DNA from: Phoronis ovalis
Lineage: Eukaryota; Phoronida; Phoronidae
Length of the DNA: 10,211 nt
Direction of reading: 5' to 3'
NCBI GenBank assembly: GCA_028565635.1
Contig: JAOXYB010066412.1
Coordinates: 1 to 10,211 of the forward strand
The notes beneath the pieces were generated by a model. The model searched no databases and was not told the origin of the DNA. It saw nothing but the letters and a program-made list of their open reading frames with translations. Below are positions 1-7,201 of the stretch, piece after piece. Within the stretch, counting starts at the first letter, position 1. Every line of letters begins with the position of its first letter. Both the position numbers and the translations under genes were made by a program.

Positions 1-15
1 ATGACAGTCCGGAGT

Positions 16-55
16 TGACCTTGATGTCAAAAGGTCATCTGGAGGTCAAAGTTCA
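16..55 (+). promoter_or_regulatory. Cluster of nuclear-receptor-type half-sites (DR5 plus DR1)
   Basis: AGGTCA at 32-37 and 43-48 are spaced by five bases (a DR5). AGTTCA at 50-55 follows after one base (a DR1). TGACCT at 16-21 is a reverse half-site. DR5 and DR1 are the layouts bound by RAR/RXR and by HNF4, PPAR or RXR partners. A weaker copy of the block lies at 139-173, so it may instead be a decayed minisatellite. Confidence 0.35.
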
Positions 56-254
56 AACTCTCAAAATTCAGAAAGCACAGAAGTCAAGAAGTCCCAAAGT
101 AATGAATTTGTATTATTTGCTGAAAAATTCAAAAATGATGTTGAAAGGTGATTTGGAGATCAGGTAACGTTCATTAAGGCCAATATGAGCAACCTTGCAT
201 TTGCTAAAAGGCTATCTAGTTATATAATGTTTATGTAGTGGATGGTGAAAATAG

Positions 255-420
255 TTGTATCCATAAACTAAGTATACAGTAGTTTTGACTGCACATTGAA
301 CTTTAACATGTACAAAAACTGATTGTTCACAAACATTCACAGTAAATTAATTAACCTAAAACAACCTTGTCATGCGAAACATTATATTTTTGTTATATTA
401 AATAGTATTTGATACAAAAT
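255..420. repeat. 3'-flank repeat block, copy 1
   Basis: This block, downstream of the second terminal exon on the minus strand, is related to 4140-4280 and 4735-4860. Shared landmarks are GACTGCACAT, ACTGATT.TTCACA, CA.TGTAAATT, and in the 4140 copy also GAAAC.TTATATTTTT and TATTTGATA. It could be duplicated 3' UTR of the receptor gene or an independent interspersed repeat. Confidence 0.6.
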
Positions 421-480
421 ATTCATGATTTTCAGGAAGATATACTCATGATTCATATACATTTTTAAATGTATTTTAAA

Positions 481-486
481 TTTATT
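481..486 (-). terminator. Poly(A) signal AATAAA for the lectin receptor gene
   Basis: TTTATT on the plus strand is AATAAA on the minus strand, 48 bases after the stop of the second terminal exon. It is the first such hexamer downstream of either receptor stop codon, so both versions may share it. Confidence 0.6.
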
Positions 487-533
487 AAAATAAAGCAGGA
501 ATATTTTCTTCCATATATTCACGTTCGTGATTA

Positions 534-925
534 CTAAGTTTGTGACGTAGCACTAATTATGCTCTCATAACAATGTTCTGCATTATCTGGAACTTCATAA
601 CTGGTGACGGAATGTCTCTGGTTGCTTTCGTAATGCAATTCACTGGTATAAACTACGGCTTGGGTGGCAAGATTGCTGACCAGCTGGGCTCTGTATTTAT
701 GACGAAGATAGAATATCGCAAGTATGGAAATAACCAACAAAGTAAATAATATCAATATTGCTGAAATGAAACCTATGGTTTCAAGCTTTAGTGCCGATGT
801 CTCTGTTGATTCATCACGATTTTGCGAAGCAATAATTGTTGATTTCTCGGGTTCCTTTGAAGTGATCCACACAGTAGGAAAAGCCGATGTCTCTGATGAT
901 TCCTCAGGATTGCGCGAAGTGTGCC
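534..925 (-). CDS. Terminal exon, version 2: stalk, transmembrane helix and a divergent Tyr-rich tail
   Basis: A tandem copy of the exon just upstream on this strand. It is open from 925 to a TAG stop at 536-534 (129 full residues). The stalk is shorter, with about one and a half repeat units and a changed segment (PTVWITSKEPEK). The helix GFISAILILFTLLVISILAI and the RHKY stop-transfer are almost unchanged. The tail differs: it carries HYES, SYEVPDN and CYESI and lacks the YQPLL end. Similar membrane part and different tail suggest two isoforms with different sorting or signalling, chosen by alternative last-exon splicing, or two genes from a duplication. The best acceptor I find (GACAAG, exon start 925) keeps phase 1 but has a poor pyrimidine tract, and AG six bases upstream of it leads into a stop. 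This copy may therefore be spliced weakly or not at all. Confidence 0.65.
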
Positions 926-951
926 CTTGTCATGCTGCATATGAAGTGAGT

Positions 952-1394
952 TTAAACACCTGGTCTAAGTAAAGGCTGATAATTATGTTCTACTGCATCT
1001 GGAACTTCATAACCGTTGTCGGAATGTCTGTGAATGTTTTCGTAAGGCAATTCTACCAGATGAATACTGGTATTACCTGTTGCTTGGGTAGCAAGATTGA
1101 CCAGCTGGGTTTGGTATTTATGACGAAGGTAGAATATCGCAAGTATAGAAATAATCAACAAAGTAAATAATACCAATATCGCTGAAATGAAAGCTATAGT
1201 TTCAAGCTTAAGTGCCGATGTCTCTGATGATTCCTCAGGATTGCGCGAAGCAACAATTGTTGATTTCTCAGGTTCCTGTGGAGTAGTCCCCGCAGTAGGA
1301 AAGGCCGATGTCTCTGATGATTCATCAGGATTTTGCGAAGTAGTAATTGTTGATTTCTCAGGTTCCTGTGGAGTAGTACACGCAGTAGGGAAGG
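952..1394 (-). CDS. Terminal exon, version 1: Ser/Thr-rich stalk, transmembrane helix, Tyr-rich tail
   Basis: The exon starts at acceptor TTATTTTACAG in phase 1 and runs 146 residues to a TAA stop at 954-952. Order: two 30-residue stalk repeats (each FPTA.TTPQEPEKST, then DESSETSA or EESSETSA), rich in Ser, Thr, Pro and Glu, as in mucin-like spacers; LKLETI; a hydrophobic helix of about 22 residues (roughly residues 66-88, FISAILVLFTLLIISILAIFY); a basic stop-transfer (RHKY); and a cytoplasmic tail with YENI, YEVP and YQPLL. YQPL and YENI fit the Yxx-hydrophobic sorting pattern, and YENI also fits a Y-x-N SH2-ligand pattern (family knowledge; function inferred). Phase matches the CTLD2 exon, so a type I receptor (lectin domains outside, tail inside) is the natural reading. 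No poly(A) signal lies between this stop and the next copy, so transcripts probably run through to the signal at 486-481. Confidence 0.8.
1213..1392 (-). repeat. Two tandem 90-bp stalk repeats
   Basis: Units 1392-1303 and 1302-1213 are in-frame direct repeats of 30 codons, starting at FPTA and ending SETSA. They are nearly identical in DNA. Related, partly decayed units occur in the second terminal exon (about 925-800). Unit number can change by slippage or unequal crossover without breaking the frame, which would alter stalk length. Confidence 0.85.
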
Positions 1395-1476
1395 CTGTAA
1401 AATAACAACATTATATGTATTATCGATATTGATAATGTTTTATATAATACATAAGGGTAGTCATTCGGATGCTGCT

Positions 1477-1488
1477 TATAAACCTCGT
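1477..1488 (+). repeat. Second copy of TATAAACCTCGT
   Basis: An exact 12-base match to 1767-1778, with looser similarity on the left (GTCATTCGGATGCTGCT against GTCAATCATGCA). It lies between the receptor's version-1 terminal exon and the BEN gene. The rest of 1406-1826 is AT-rich, with no exon I can support. Confidence 0.5.
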
Positions 1489-1766
1489 TTACAAAGAAAA
1501 AAATACAAGAGATTAGATTGAATTTGATTTTCTCTTTGAAGTCGGTAATCTCTATTACCTTACACGTACATTATGTTGAACGATTAAACAAACCAATTAG
1601 AAAATACCTTGCTACTATTAATGAACCAGCATACTTGCCAAATATAAGGGCACAGAAAAGTTGTCATAGACAATAAATAAGTTACAGAATGTTATCAAAA
1701 GAAACAGAAACTAATCATCTTTAAGTTAAGTTGTTAATTTTGTCAACTCAAGGTGTCAATCATGCA

Positions 1767-1778
1767 TATAAACCTCGT
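1767..1778 (+). promoter_or_regulatory. Possible TATA-type promoter element of the BEN gene
   Basis: TATAAACCTCGT lies 60 bases before the start codon. The same 12 bases occur at 1477-1488, each preceded by GTCA and a GC-containing stretch, so this may be a repeated promoter block or merely a repeat. The distance fits a TATA box with a short 5' UTR. There is no transcript evidence. Confidence 0.3.
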
Positions 1779-1826
1779 GCACTGTGATAATGTTCATTCA
1801 TGGTTTTTACTGTTTGAATTGCGACC

Positions 1827-3500
1827 ATGCCAAAACGGACAGCTTTATACCAAGCAAATGAAGAGGAATATCCCCCTCTTGCTAAAGGTGCGCAAATTGA
1901 AAAATATCTTGGGATAGAAATGGAGGCAAACAATTATTTGGAAACACTTCAAAAATCTACAGGGTCTCGTAGTGACAAAGGCAAAGTAAGGAAAATGAGC
2001 AAAACTAGTGTTAATAAAATAACATTGCGTAGTATTAATATTTTATTAATAATTACTTAGTCTTAATATGTGCAATGTACATGCATGTACAAGATTTTAC
2101 ACGTTTTTTAATGCAGCTAATTTAAGGACAATGAGCATAATCAGTGTTAATAAAATAATGTTGCGTATATCGAGTTAACTATTAATAATTATTTAGTCTT
2201 AATATGCGTAATCTGTTACATGTGTATTGTTTATCTGTTGTAGATTCTATACATTGGTCAACCTCCGGATGATGACAACAGTAATGACGAAGAAGATATT
2301 CAGCTAAATTTATCGGCATCTCTATTAGTGTCTGACACGTTGCGTGAAAGTAACCAAGTATTGGATTCGTCTTTCGATCCCGCTGTTGTTTCACGTTCAA
2401 TTCCAAAGTCATTGCAACCTAAAGCACACGATTGTATTTTACAAGAACCCGAAAATGAAGAAGATAGCATATCAATGCCCAAGATCAATCCTCCTCGCCA
2501 CGATTCTGAACTTATGCAAGAAGTAAAAGCATTAAAAGAGCAGATTTCAATTATGAACCAGACAATGCAAACAATGAGTAATCTACTGCAACAAATAATC
2601 ACGAATAACTTGCCACCGAGTTCGCTATCCATGACTCCTCCCGTTACACCTGTCACTGTGCTAACTCAATCCACACCCCGAGCAATGTCCACAATATCAT
2701 TTGAAAGTGGTACGTACGGTGGTTAAACGAGTTTCGGTAACATTTCTCGATCGTTTTCTCCATTCGGTTATTGCTATTTAAATTGTAAATATCAGTAAAT
2801 TAATTTTGTAAATATTCTTATATATTCAGGTTCAATTATTATTATGCAGACGCTATTTGTTAACCTTTGCTCAACATAATTGCCTATTGTAAGTTATGAA
2901 TTGTAATAATAAGCTCATGTAAGCAGGTAATTCTGCAAAATCCTATTATATTATACATTTATCCTATAATTCTAGTGAATCAACGAACGCCTCAAGAAAA
3001 TCCAACTCTCGACCGTATGCCCCCAGTTGAAGCGGCAAGACGGCTTACTCTTGATCTGGCTATGGAGTCGTTTGGTACGGAAACACTCAACACATGCACA
3101 GTGACGGGCAAAGGTGCATCTCAAAAACTGGACGGCGATAAGCTGCAACACATCAAAGGTACAGTATTAACTGTAGCTACCAAGTTTTTTCCAGATGTTT
3201 TGTGAATTCTGAAAATCTAAGTTTGCACTGCACTAATCCATTGCTATATGTAATTGCCGATCCATAATTTCTTACAATAATAATACGCCCGCATATCATC
3301 ATACAATTTTATATTGACTTTTGCCTGGTACATGGTATTTTTTACATCAAGATGATAACTTGATTATGTGTTTACCCATTTCAGCTAAAGTTCGCAACAG
3401 GTTAGGTGGAAGACTAGAAATTGGAGCATTTGACAGTTCTGTATGGCCGACATGCTTAGATTCCATAACATCAAAATGTAAGAAGCTAAGAAGAACATAA
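1827..3500 (+). CDS. BEN-domain protein, four exons, 307 residues
   Basis: Exons 1827-1985, 2244-2709, 2976-3158 and 3385-3500 join in phases 0, 1, 1 with donors GTAAGG, GTACGT, GTACAG and acceptors GTTGTAG, TTCTAG, TTTCAG. The start is firm: ATG in a good context (GCGACCATG) with an in-frame TGA four codons upstream. Residues 1-53 are basic/polar; 54-130 are acidic and Ser-rich; 142-175 (ELMQEVKALKEQ...) form a predicted coiled coil; 176-205 are Ser/Thr/Pro-rich; and about 227-305 match a BEN domain. Its marks are the AARRLTLDLAMESF helix, TCTVTGKG, LDGDKLQHIKAKV, VWPTCLDSI and the basic CKKLRR end, which parallel the family's W..C...I...C..LRR close. BEN domains bind DNA or chromatin partners, and coiled coil plus C-terminal BEN is the layout of small insulator/repressor proteins such as fly Insv. 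A nuclear DNA-binding role is inferred. I cannot exclude origin from a mobile element. Confidence 0.85.
1987..2212 (+). repeat. Direct repeat pair inside BEN intron 1
   Basis: Units 1987-2075 and 2123-2212 share AATGAGCA, AGTGTTAATAAAATAA, TTGCGTA, TATTAATAATTA, TTAGTCTTAATATG and a final AAT. The first unit starts at the splice donor (GTAAGGA); the second has TTAAGGA there and so no donor. A local tandem duplication therefore lengthened the intron without adding a competing splice site. Confidence 0.8.
2076..2091. repeat. 16-bp perfect palindrome TGTACATGCATGTACA
   Basis: The sequence equals its own reverse complement. It sits between the two intron repeat units, and nothing else ties it to a function. 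Confidence 0.6.
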
Positions 3501-3549
3501 AATAATTGGAAATTTGTATTTCTTATGTATTCTAACTATCATGATTGTA

Positions 3550-3555
3550 AATAAA
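3550..3555 (+). terminator. Poly(A) signal AATAAA of the BEN gene
   Basis: AATAAA lies 50 bases after the TAA stop at 3498-3500 and is followed by a T-rich stretch. It supports a short 3' UTR and a complete gene. Confidence 0.7.
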
Positions 3556-3793
3556 TACGTTGAAATTTGAATTTTTGATTTATTATTGCTTGTTGCTGTT
3601 AATGACAACTACAACAACTTTTTGCAAATATGCTGTCAGCAGCCATGCAGTATCCCGGGTAGGATAACTTTTGAGCATCTCTACACAAACATATTTGAAC
3701 TACATGACAGGTTTATAATAACCAATGATAAAATTATAAATCACTAAATGATCTGATAAACACAAACAAAATTAAACAAACAGCATAATCGAT

Positions 3794-3909
3794 CGATGCT
3801 TAATAGTTGCGGTTAAACTTCGACCTGGAACTATTTAACTATATATAATTAATAGTTATAATTAATAGTCCCAGCTTCGACGAACATCCCCGAATGCACC
3901 GGAGCATCG
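3794..3909. repeat. Foldback element / hairpin
   Basis: The outer arms CGATGCT (3794-3800) and AGCATCG (3903-3909) are perfect inverted repeats. Inside, TCGACCTGGAACTATT from 3820 pairs imperfectly with the sequence ending CCAGCTTCGA at 3880, and the AT-rich centre also folds. This resembles a small foldback transposon. The rest of 3556-3793 shows nothing I can support. Confidence 0.5.
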
Positions 3910-3982
3910 TACTTTGGGTTCGCATACTTGAAGTTAAGTCGGATTAAATAATTTATAAGCAAAAGTCTTATTTCACGGATTA

Positions 3983-4130
3983 CGAAACGGCCAATTTATA
4001 ACCGACCCTAACCGGCCCGAACCAACAGGACGGTTTCCCGAAACGGCCGATCGCCGACTTTATAGCATTAAATGGCCTTGAGGCACCGACCCGAAACGGC
4101 CGGCCGCCGGCCGGCCGTTGATTTTTTTTT
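3983..4130. repeat. GC island with repeated CGAAACGGCC, a 25-bp palindrome and a T-run
   Basis: CGAAACGGCC occurs at 3983, 4039 and 4092 (spacing 56 and 53), partly with ACCGACCC nearby, so this is a decayed tandem repeat. At 4095-4119 the 12-base arm AACGGCCGGCCG is mirrored exactly around a single central base, giving a very stable hairpin, followed at 4122-4130 by nine T. The composition differs sharply from the AT-rich surroundings. It may be the end of a mobile element; a Pol III-type stop is also possible. Confidence 0.65.
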
Positions 4131-4139
4131 GAGGCGTAC

Positions 4140-4280
4140 TGTATCAAATATGCAATGGTTTAGACTCAAAATGATTATTCACACAAATTCACTGTAAATT
4201 ATTTAAACTAAAGCAATCTTATAATCCGAAACGTTATATTTTTTCTTGGGAAATATTATTTGATAAACAATTTGTTTGGC
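4140..4280. repeat. 3'-flank repeat block, copy 2
   Basis: Similar in order and spacing to 280-420: GATTATTCACACAAATTCAC, then TGTAAATTATTTAAACTAAA, then CCGAAACGTTATATTTTTT and ATTATTTGATA. It lacks the central part present in the other two copies, between GGTTTAGACT and the ATTCAC element. Confidence 0.6.
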
Positions 4281-4600
4281 GTTGCAATAAAATATATTCT
4301 ATTAGATGTGACATGCGACAAGCATCTGAACAATATATGAATTAGCTAAATAGTATAGCTATGCGAGTTTTCAAATACATGCCATGCGACCGTTTAGATT
4401 GATAAATGTTCCTGATTTGGAATTTTTCATAGTTATGTTGTTGAAAATAATATCCCCGTTTCCTGTTTTTATGTCGCCATCTTGTTATCCCTGGTAACTG
4501 GCATAGTTTCTCTGAAAACAGTGACTAATTGCTTTCTCATTCTATTAGTAAATCAGAGCTAATGTAAAACAGTAACAGTTCTTTAAATATATCGTTTAAT
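4281..4600. other. Stretch with no recognisable gene
   Basis: AT-rich DNA between two repeat blocks, where a copy of the stalk/membrane exon would be expected if the duplication had kept its layout. I see no similarity to that exon and no other coding signal. The same holds for 4861-5195. Confidence 0.4.
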
Positions 4601-4672
4601 ATGGCACTGTCATGCTGCATATGAAGTGATATTTTAAAAACTTGGTCTAATTAAATAATCGTCCGTTCTATG
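4601..4672 (-). pseudogene. Decayed third copy of the receptor tail end and spacer
   Basis: CATGCTGCATATGAAGTGA at 4611 matches 931 exactly for 19 bases, and the similarity continues with gaps to about 4672 (against 921-990). On the minus strand it still reads like the version-1 tail end: D-H-R-T-D-D-Y-L-I-R-P-S-F-stop against A-V-E-H-N-Y-Q-P-L-L-R-P-G-V-stop. No stalk or membrane segment is recognisable upstream of it, so it is a truncated relic. Confidence 0.55.
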
Positions 4673-4734
4673 ATCATTTCTTTTATGCAACGTATAGGGT
4701 TACTTTATAATGATTTATATTACTATAGAAGTGG

Positions 4735-4860
4735 ATATACCAAATATACAAAGGTTTAGACTGCACATCAAACACTAACGTGTACTAGCTCAAACTGATT
4801 ATTCACACAAAGTCACTGTAAATTGTTTAAATAAGCTTGTAATCTGAAAATTCTGAAAAT
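4735..4860. repeat. 3'-flank repeat block, copy 3
   Basis: It carries GGTTTAGACTGCACATCAAA, CTAACGTGTACTAG, ACTGATTATTCACACAAAGT and CACTGTAAATTGTTTAAAT, matching 285-360 and partly 4154-4215. Together with the tail relic at 4601-4672 it forms a partial duplicate of the region left of 990. Confidence 0.6.
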
Positions 4861-5195
4861 GTTAATATAATGTCGGGATGTATGCATTTGTTAGGTTTGC
4901 TGGTATACGTTAGAATAAGGGAAGAAATAAACATTATTTGGTAGTGTTGGTAAATTACGATCTTAGCTAAAGTTATTTTCCTCCTTCCATGACTACAAAG
5001 AAATCCTGAATCGTACCAACAGGCAAATAACAGCTTTACAATACACGAAATAATCTCATCCACTTTGGAAATGAGATTTCCATTTGTGTGATATCATATC
5101 ATGCGTGTTATTTGAAAAATTGAGTGCAAGTAATCTGAAAAATTAGAAGTAACTTTTTACTTCCAGAACTAAAATATAGTTATTACGTAACAAAC

Positions 5196-5321
5196 CTGCA
5201 GGTCTTTTACACACAAAAGCCAATGATTCCCAACACGAAAGGTCATTCCAGCCGCCACATAACTCTATGTCCACGCAATCTTCGTCCGGGACCTGTTGGT
5301 TAGGCTCACCTTCATTCCATG
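5196..5321 (-). CDS. Exon: C-terminal half of CTLD2, with EPN and WND motifs
   Basis: A 42-codon exon in phase 1-1 (acceptor ACTTTAG, donor GTTTGT). Joined to the previous exon it reads SKIEYSAWNEGEPNQQ, then DEDCV, GGWNDLSC and ends LAFVCKRPA. EPN is the motif that in vertebrate mannose-type CTLDs goes with mannose/GlcNAc/fucose-type ligands, and WND supplies calcium-site ligands. Both are intact, so calcium-dependent glycan binding is a fair prediction. The conserved cysteines of the second half are present, plus one extra (ELC). The exon leaves in phase 1, matching the phase of both downstream stalk/membrane exons at 1394 and 925; the junction to the 1394 exon would read KRPAAFPTA. The distance of about 3.8 kb to that exon is long compared with other introns here, so further exons could be missing or lost. 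Confidence 0.87.
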
Positions 5322-5901
5322 CTAAAGTGTATAATTGTAAATTTACCACAAAGTAACAGTGTAAAATCTCAGGATTTTGTTCCTAATCAAGCAGTCTACG
5401 CCAATAAGAACCAATGATAATGATAACTCGCAATACATCGAATATCGGAAGTTTTCTAGTAATACCAGCGACACCTGCATAGCATCTAGCATAAGAACAA
5501 ATTAATTTCCTCATCCAATTCAATTGCAATAAATTTATATAATGTTTTACATCAAAATGTTGACAGCCGGATATCAAGATAAAAATTCTTCGATCCAGAC
5601 CACACTTGATTGTTCATGCTAATATGACCAATAACTATTTGCTATAGCAGACTGGTGGCCACCTGGTGAGAAATTAGCGGCAGAGAATCCGCTTAGATTG
5701 TGTTAAACAAAATTAGATTAAAAATCTACAGCATTATCCAGAGCTATGTTGCCAACAGTAGATAGTGGAGATAGGTGTCATCTCTCTGTTGACCCATCTT
5801 CTGCAGTTCAGTTTACTGATTCTAAATTGTTTATATTATACTAAATTTCAGCAAAGGCGATATTGATACATCGTGTCATAGTTTTAGATTTGTTATCTTA
5901 C

Positions 5902-6165
5902 CTGAATATTCAATTTTGGATCCATCAGATGTTAAAAACTGATCCTCATCACTCAAATCGTGAACACCAATCCAAAATACCCTATCTCTAGAACTAATGT
6001 CGAAATATTTGCCATGCTGGGATAGCCATGACTGCTCACTGGCACATTCTGGTGTCACTAGACTTGCGTTTTCGTGATTGCATGCACTCTGAGCGTCCGT
6101 CCAATTTTTTTTGTTATTAACAAATTTGTACTGGACACCATTATATTCAATCCATTTATTGTATA
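5902..6165 (-). CDS. Exon: N-terminal half of second C-type lectin domain (CTLD2)
   Basis: An 88-codon exon in phase 1-1, with acceptor CTTCTTATAG and a consensus donor GTAAGA. It encodes the first half of a CTLD: KWIEYNGVQYKF (beta 1), NWTDAQSAC (helix 1 with the first conserved cysteine), ASLVTPECASEQSWL (helix 2), VFWIGVHDLSDEDQF with the hallmark WIG, then the TSDGS turn. No cysteine precedes the opening W, so this is the short form without the N-terminal extra disulfide. Two N-glycosylation sequons (NWT, NAS) are visible. An extra cysteine (TPEC) could pair with the extra one in ELCGG in the next exon; this is inference. The open frame runs upstream of the acceptor to 6259, but the homology begins at the splice site, so I take 6165 as the exon start. 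Confidence 0.88.
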
Positions 6166-6534
6166 CTATAAGAAGTAATGACGAGTTATTTAAATGATAT
6201 AACAGTTCACGAGTCAAGATTCCGGCTTGTGTTTTATTTACACTTCTATGACACTGCAAATGGATACTGGATGATAGTGATATATAGATAGAATGGGATT
6301 CTAAGGGTCATGTAATGCAACATTTGCAGATAGGGTATATCTAGTCAATCTGAGTGCGGTTTTGTTAGGTTGGCGAAAAAAAAATCTAGGCAATTCCTAC
6401 ATGTAGCATGCAACATTAAAAAGTCCTATTGTGACTAAAACGGGACTATGAAAGTTCTGGCACAATACCGAAATATAATTTTCTAACCTACGTACAGCAG
6501 TCCAGCAGTAAACCGAGCAGATTAATTCTCTCAC

Positions 6535-6672
6535 CTGTCCTTTTGCATACGAAAGGCAACTCACGAGAACAATTACTTGCATCCCATGTACCGTCTCGAG
6601 TCATGATTACGCAATTCTCGCCATCGCTCCAATCTGCATTATAGTTAGATGGAGTTGGTCTCCTTCTCCAAG
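6535..6672 (-). CDS. Exon: C-terminal half of first C-type lectin domain (CTLD1)
   Basis: A 46-codon exon bounded by an acceptor (TTTTAG) and a donor (GTGAGA), entered and left in phase 1. The translation opens with WRRRPTPSNYNADW, then GENCV, GTWDASNC and ends LPFVCKR. This is the family pattern of the second half of a CTLD: W, ENCV, W, C, then FVC plus a basic residue, with the last three conserved cysteines present. The EPN/QPD sugar motif is absent at its usual place (RPT/PSN there), and the WND calcium motif is WDA, so canonical calcium-dependent sugar binding is unlikely for this domain. The matching first-half exon must lie upstream on the minus strand. I could not find it between 6673 and 10211, so the exon is either orphaned or far from its partner. 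Its last base joins the next exon in frame, giving KRTVYNKW. Confidence 0.82.
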
Positions 6673-6814
6673 CTAAAAGCAGATTATTTCCACAATGTCA
6701 AAACAAAAAGAAGCAGCTCTTGAAAAAATTTGAACATAAGATTTACACAAAGGTCCTTTATCTTACAAAATCTCCATGCTACAATGTTTAGTAGACTGCA
6801 CGAAAAATTAACTG

Positions 6815-6960
6815 GTAACTGCCAAAATTGAATCACCAGTGGCAACTCCCATGGTAGCACAAGTTTTATTTAACAACATCATAAGACATGGTAAACAGCA
6901 TAACTGCTGTTGTGTGTCACAGAGGTGTGTACAATTGACAGTTACGTTCTTCTTGATATA
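6815..6960 (+). pseudogene. Possible decayed integrase fragment of an LTR retrotransposon
   Basis: In one frame the stretch reads ATPMVAQVLFNNIIRHG, followed after a frame change by CHRGVY. This is reminiscent of the integrase-core pattern of Gypsy-type elements (a helix with VA..LF..II.RHG, then SDRG). In-frame stops follow at once. The likeness is short and judged by eye. The rest of 6673-7200 holds nothing I can support, including no first-half CTLD exon on the minus strand. Confidence 0.25.
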
Positions 6961-7201
6961 CGAACACCAGTTCAGTCTACAATGTAAAAGCTTCGTTAAG
7001 CATATTTATAGTTCCTCATTTTACTATCCGGAATGCTAATTATATTATAAAATTGAGTGTCATAAATACTCCTATGTTTCAATACTAAATTTGCTTCTGA
7101 AATGCTAATAGTCCCATTTAAAAATATGGTTTGCTGTTGCAGATTGTAAATAAATGTTTAATACAAGACATTTTGCCTCTTCTGCATAAATTACCTTTAA
7201 G

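Noticed and set aside
724-1405. Plus-strand open frames over the receptor terminal exons (724-972, 985-1170, 1187-1405)
   Set aside because: They are antisense shadows: the repeated SADVSDDSSG pattern is the complement of the minus-strand stalk repeat, and only the minus strand gives a stalk, a helix and splice phase.
1420-1460. AT-rich inverted repeat (ATTATC...GATAAT and surroundings)
   Set aside because: Short arms of A/T only, as expected by chance in sequence of this composition.
2300-2656. Minus-strand open frame opposite BEN exon 2
   Set aside because: It lies fully inside a supported plus-strand exon, has no family likeness and crosses no splice signal of its own.
4095-4130. Hairpin plus T-run as a bacterial intrinsic terminator
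   Set aside because: Introns, poly(A) signals and gene families show this is animal DNA; the structure is better explained as a repeat or element end.
4827-5063. Minus-strand 78-codon open frame
   Set aside because: AT-rich translation with no domain and no matching splice phase, and it overlaps a repeat block at one end.
6397-6582. Minus-strand 61-codon open frame near CTLD1
   Set aside because: It overlaps the lectin exon in a different frame; the lectin frame carries the conserved residues.
6673-7050. A cysteine-rich minus-strand frame (about 7000-6800, with CTHLC, CCLPC) as a secreted peptide or lectin exon
   Set aside because: It has no CTLD landmarks, no signal sequence and no convincing donor, and the plus strand of the same stretch looks more like an integrase relic.
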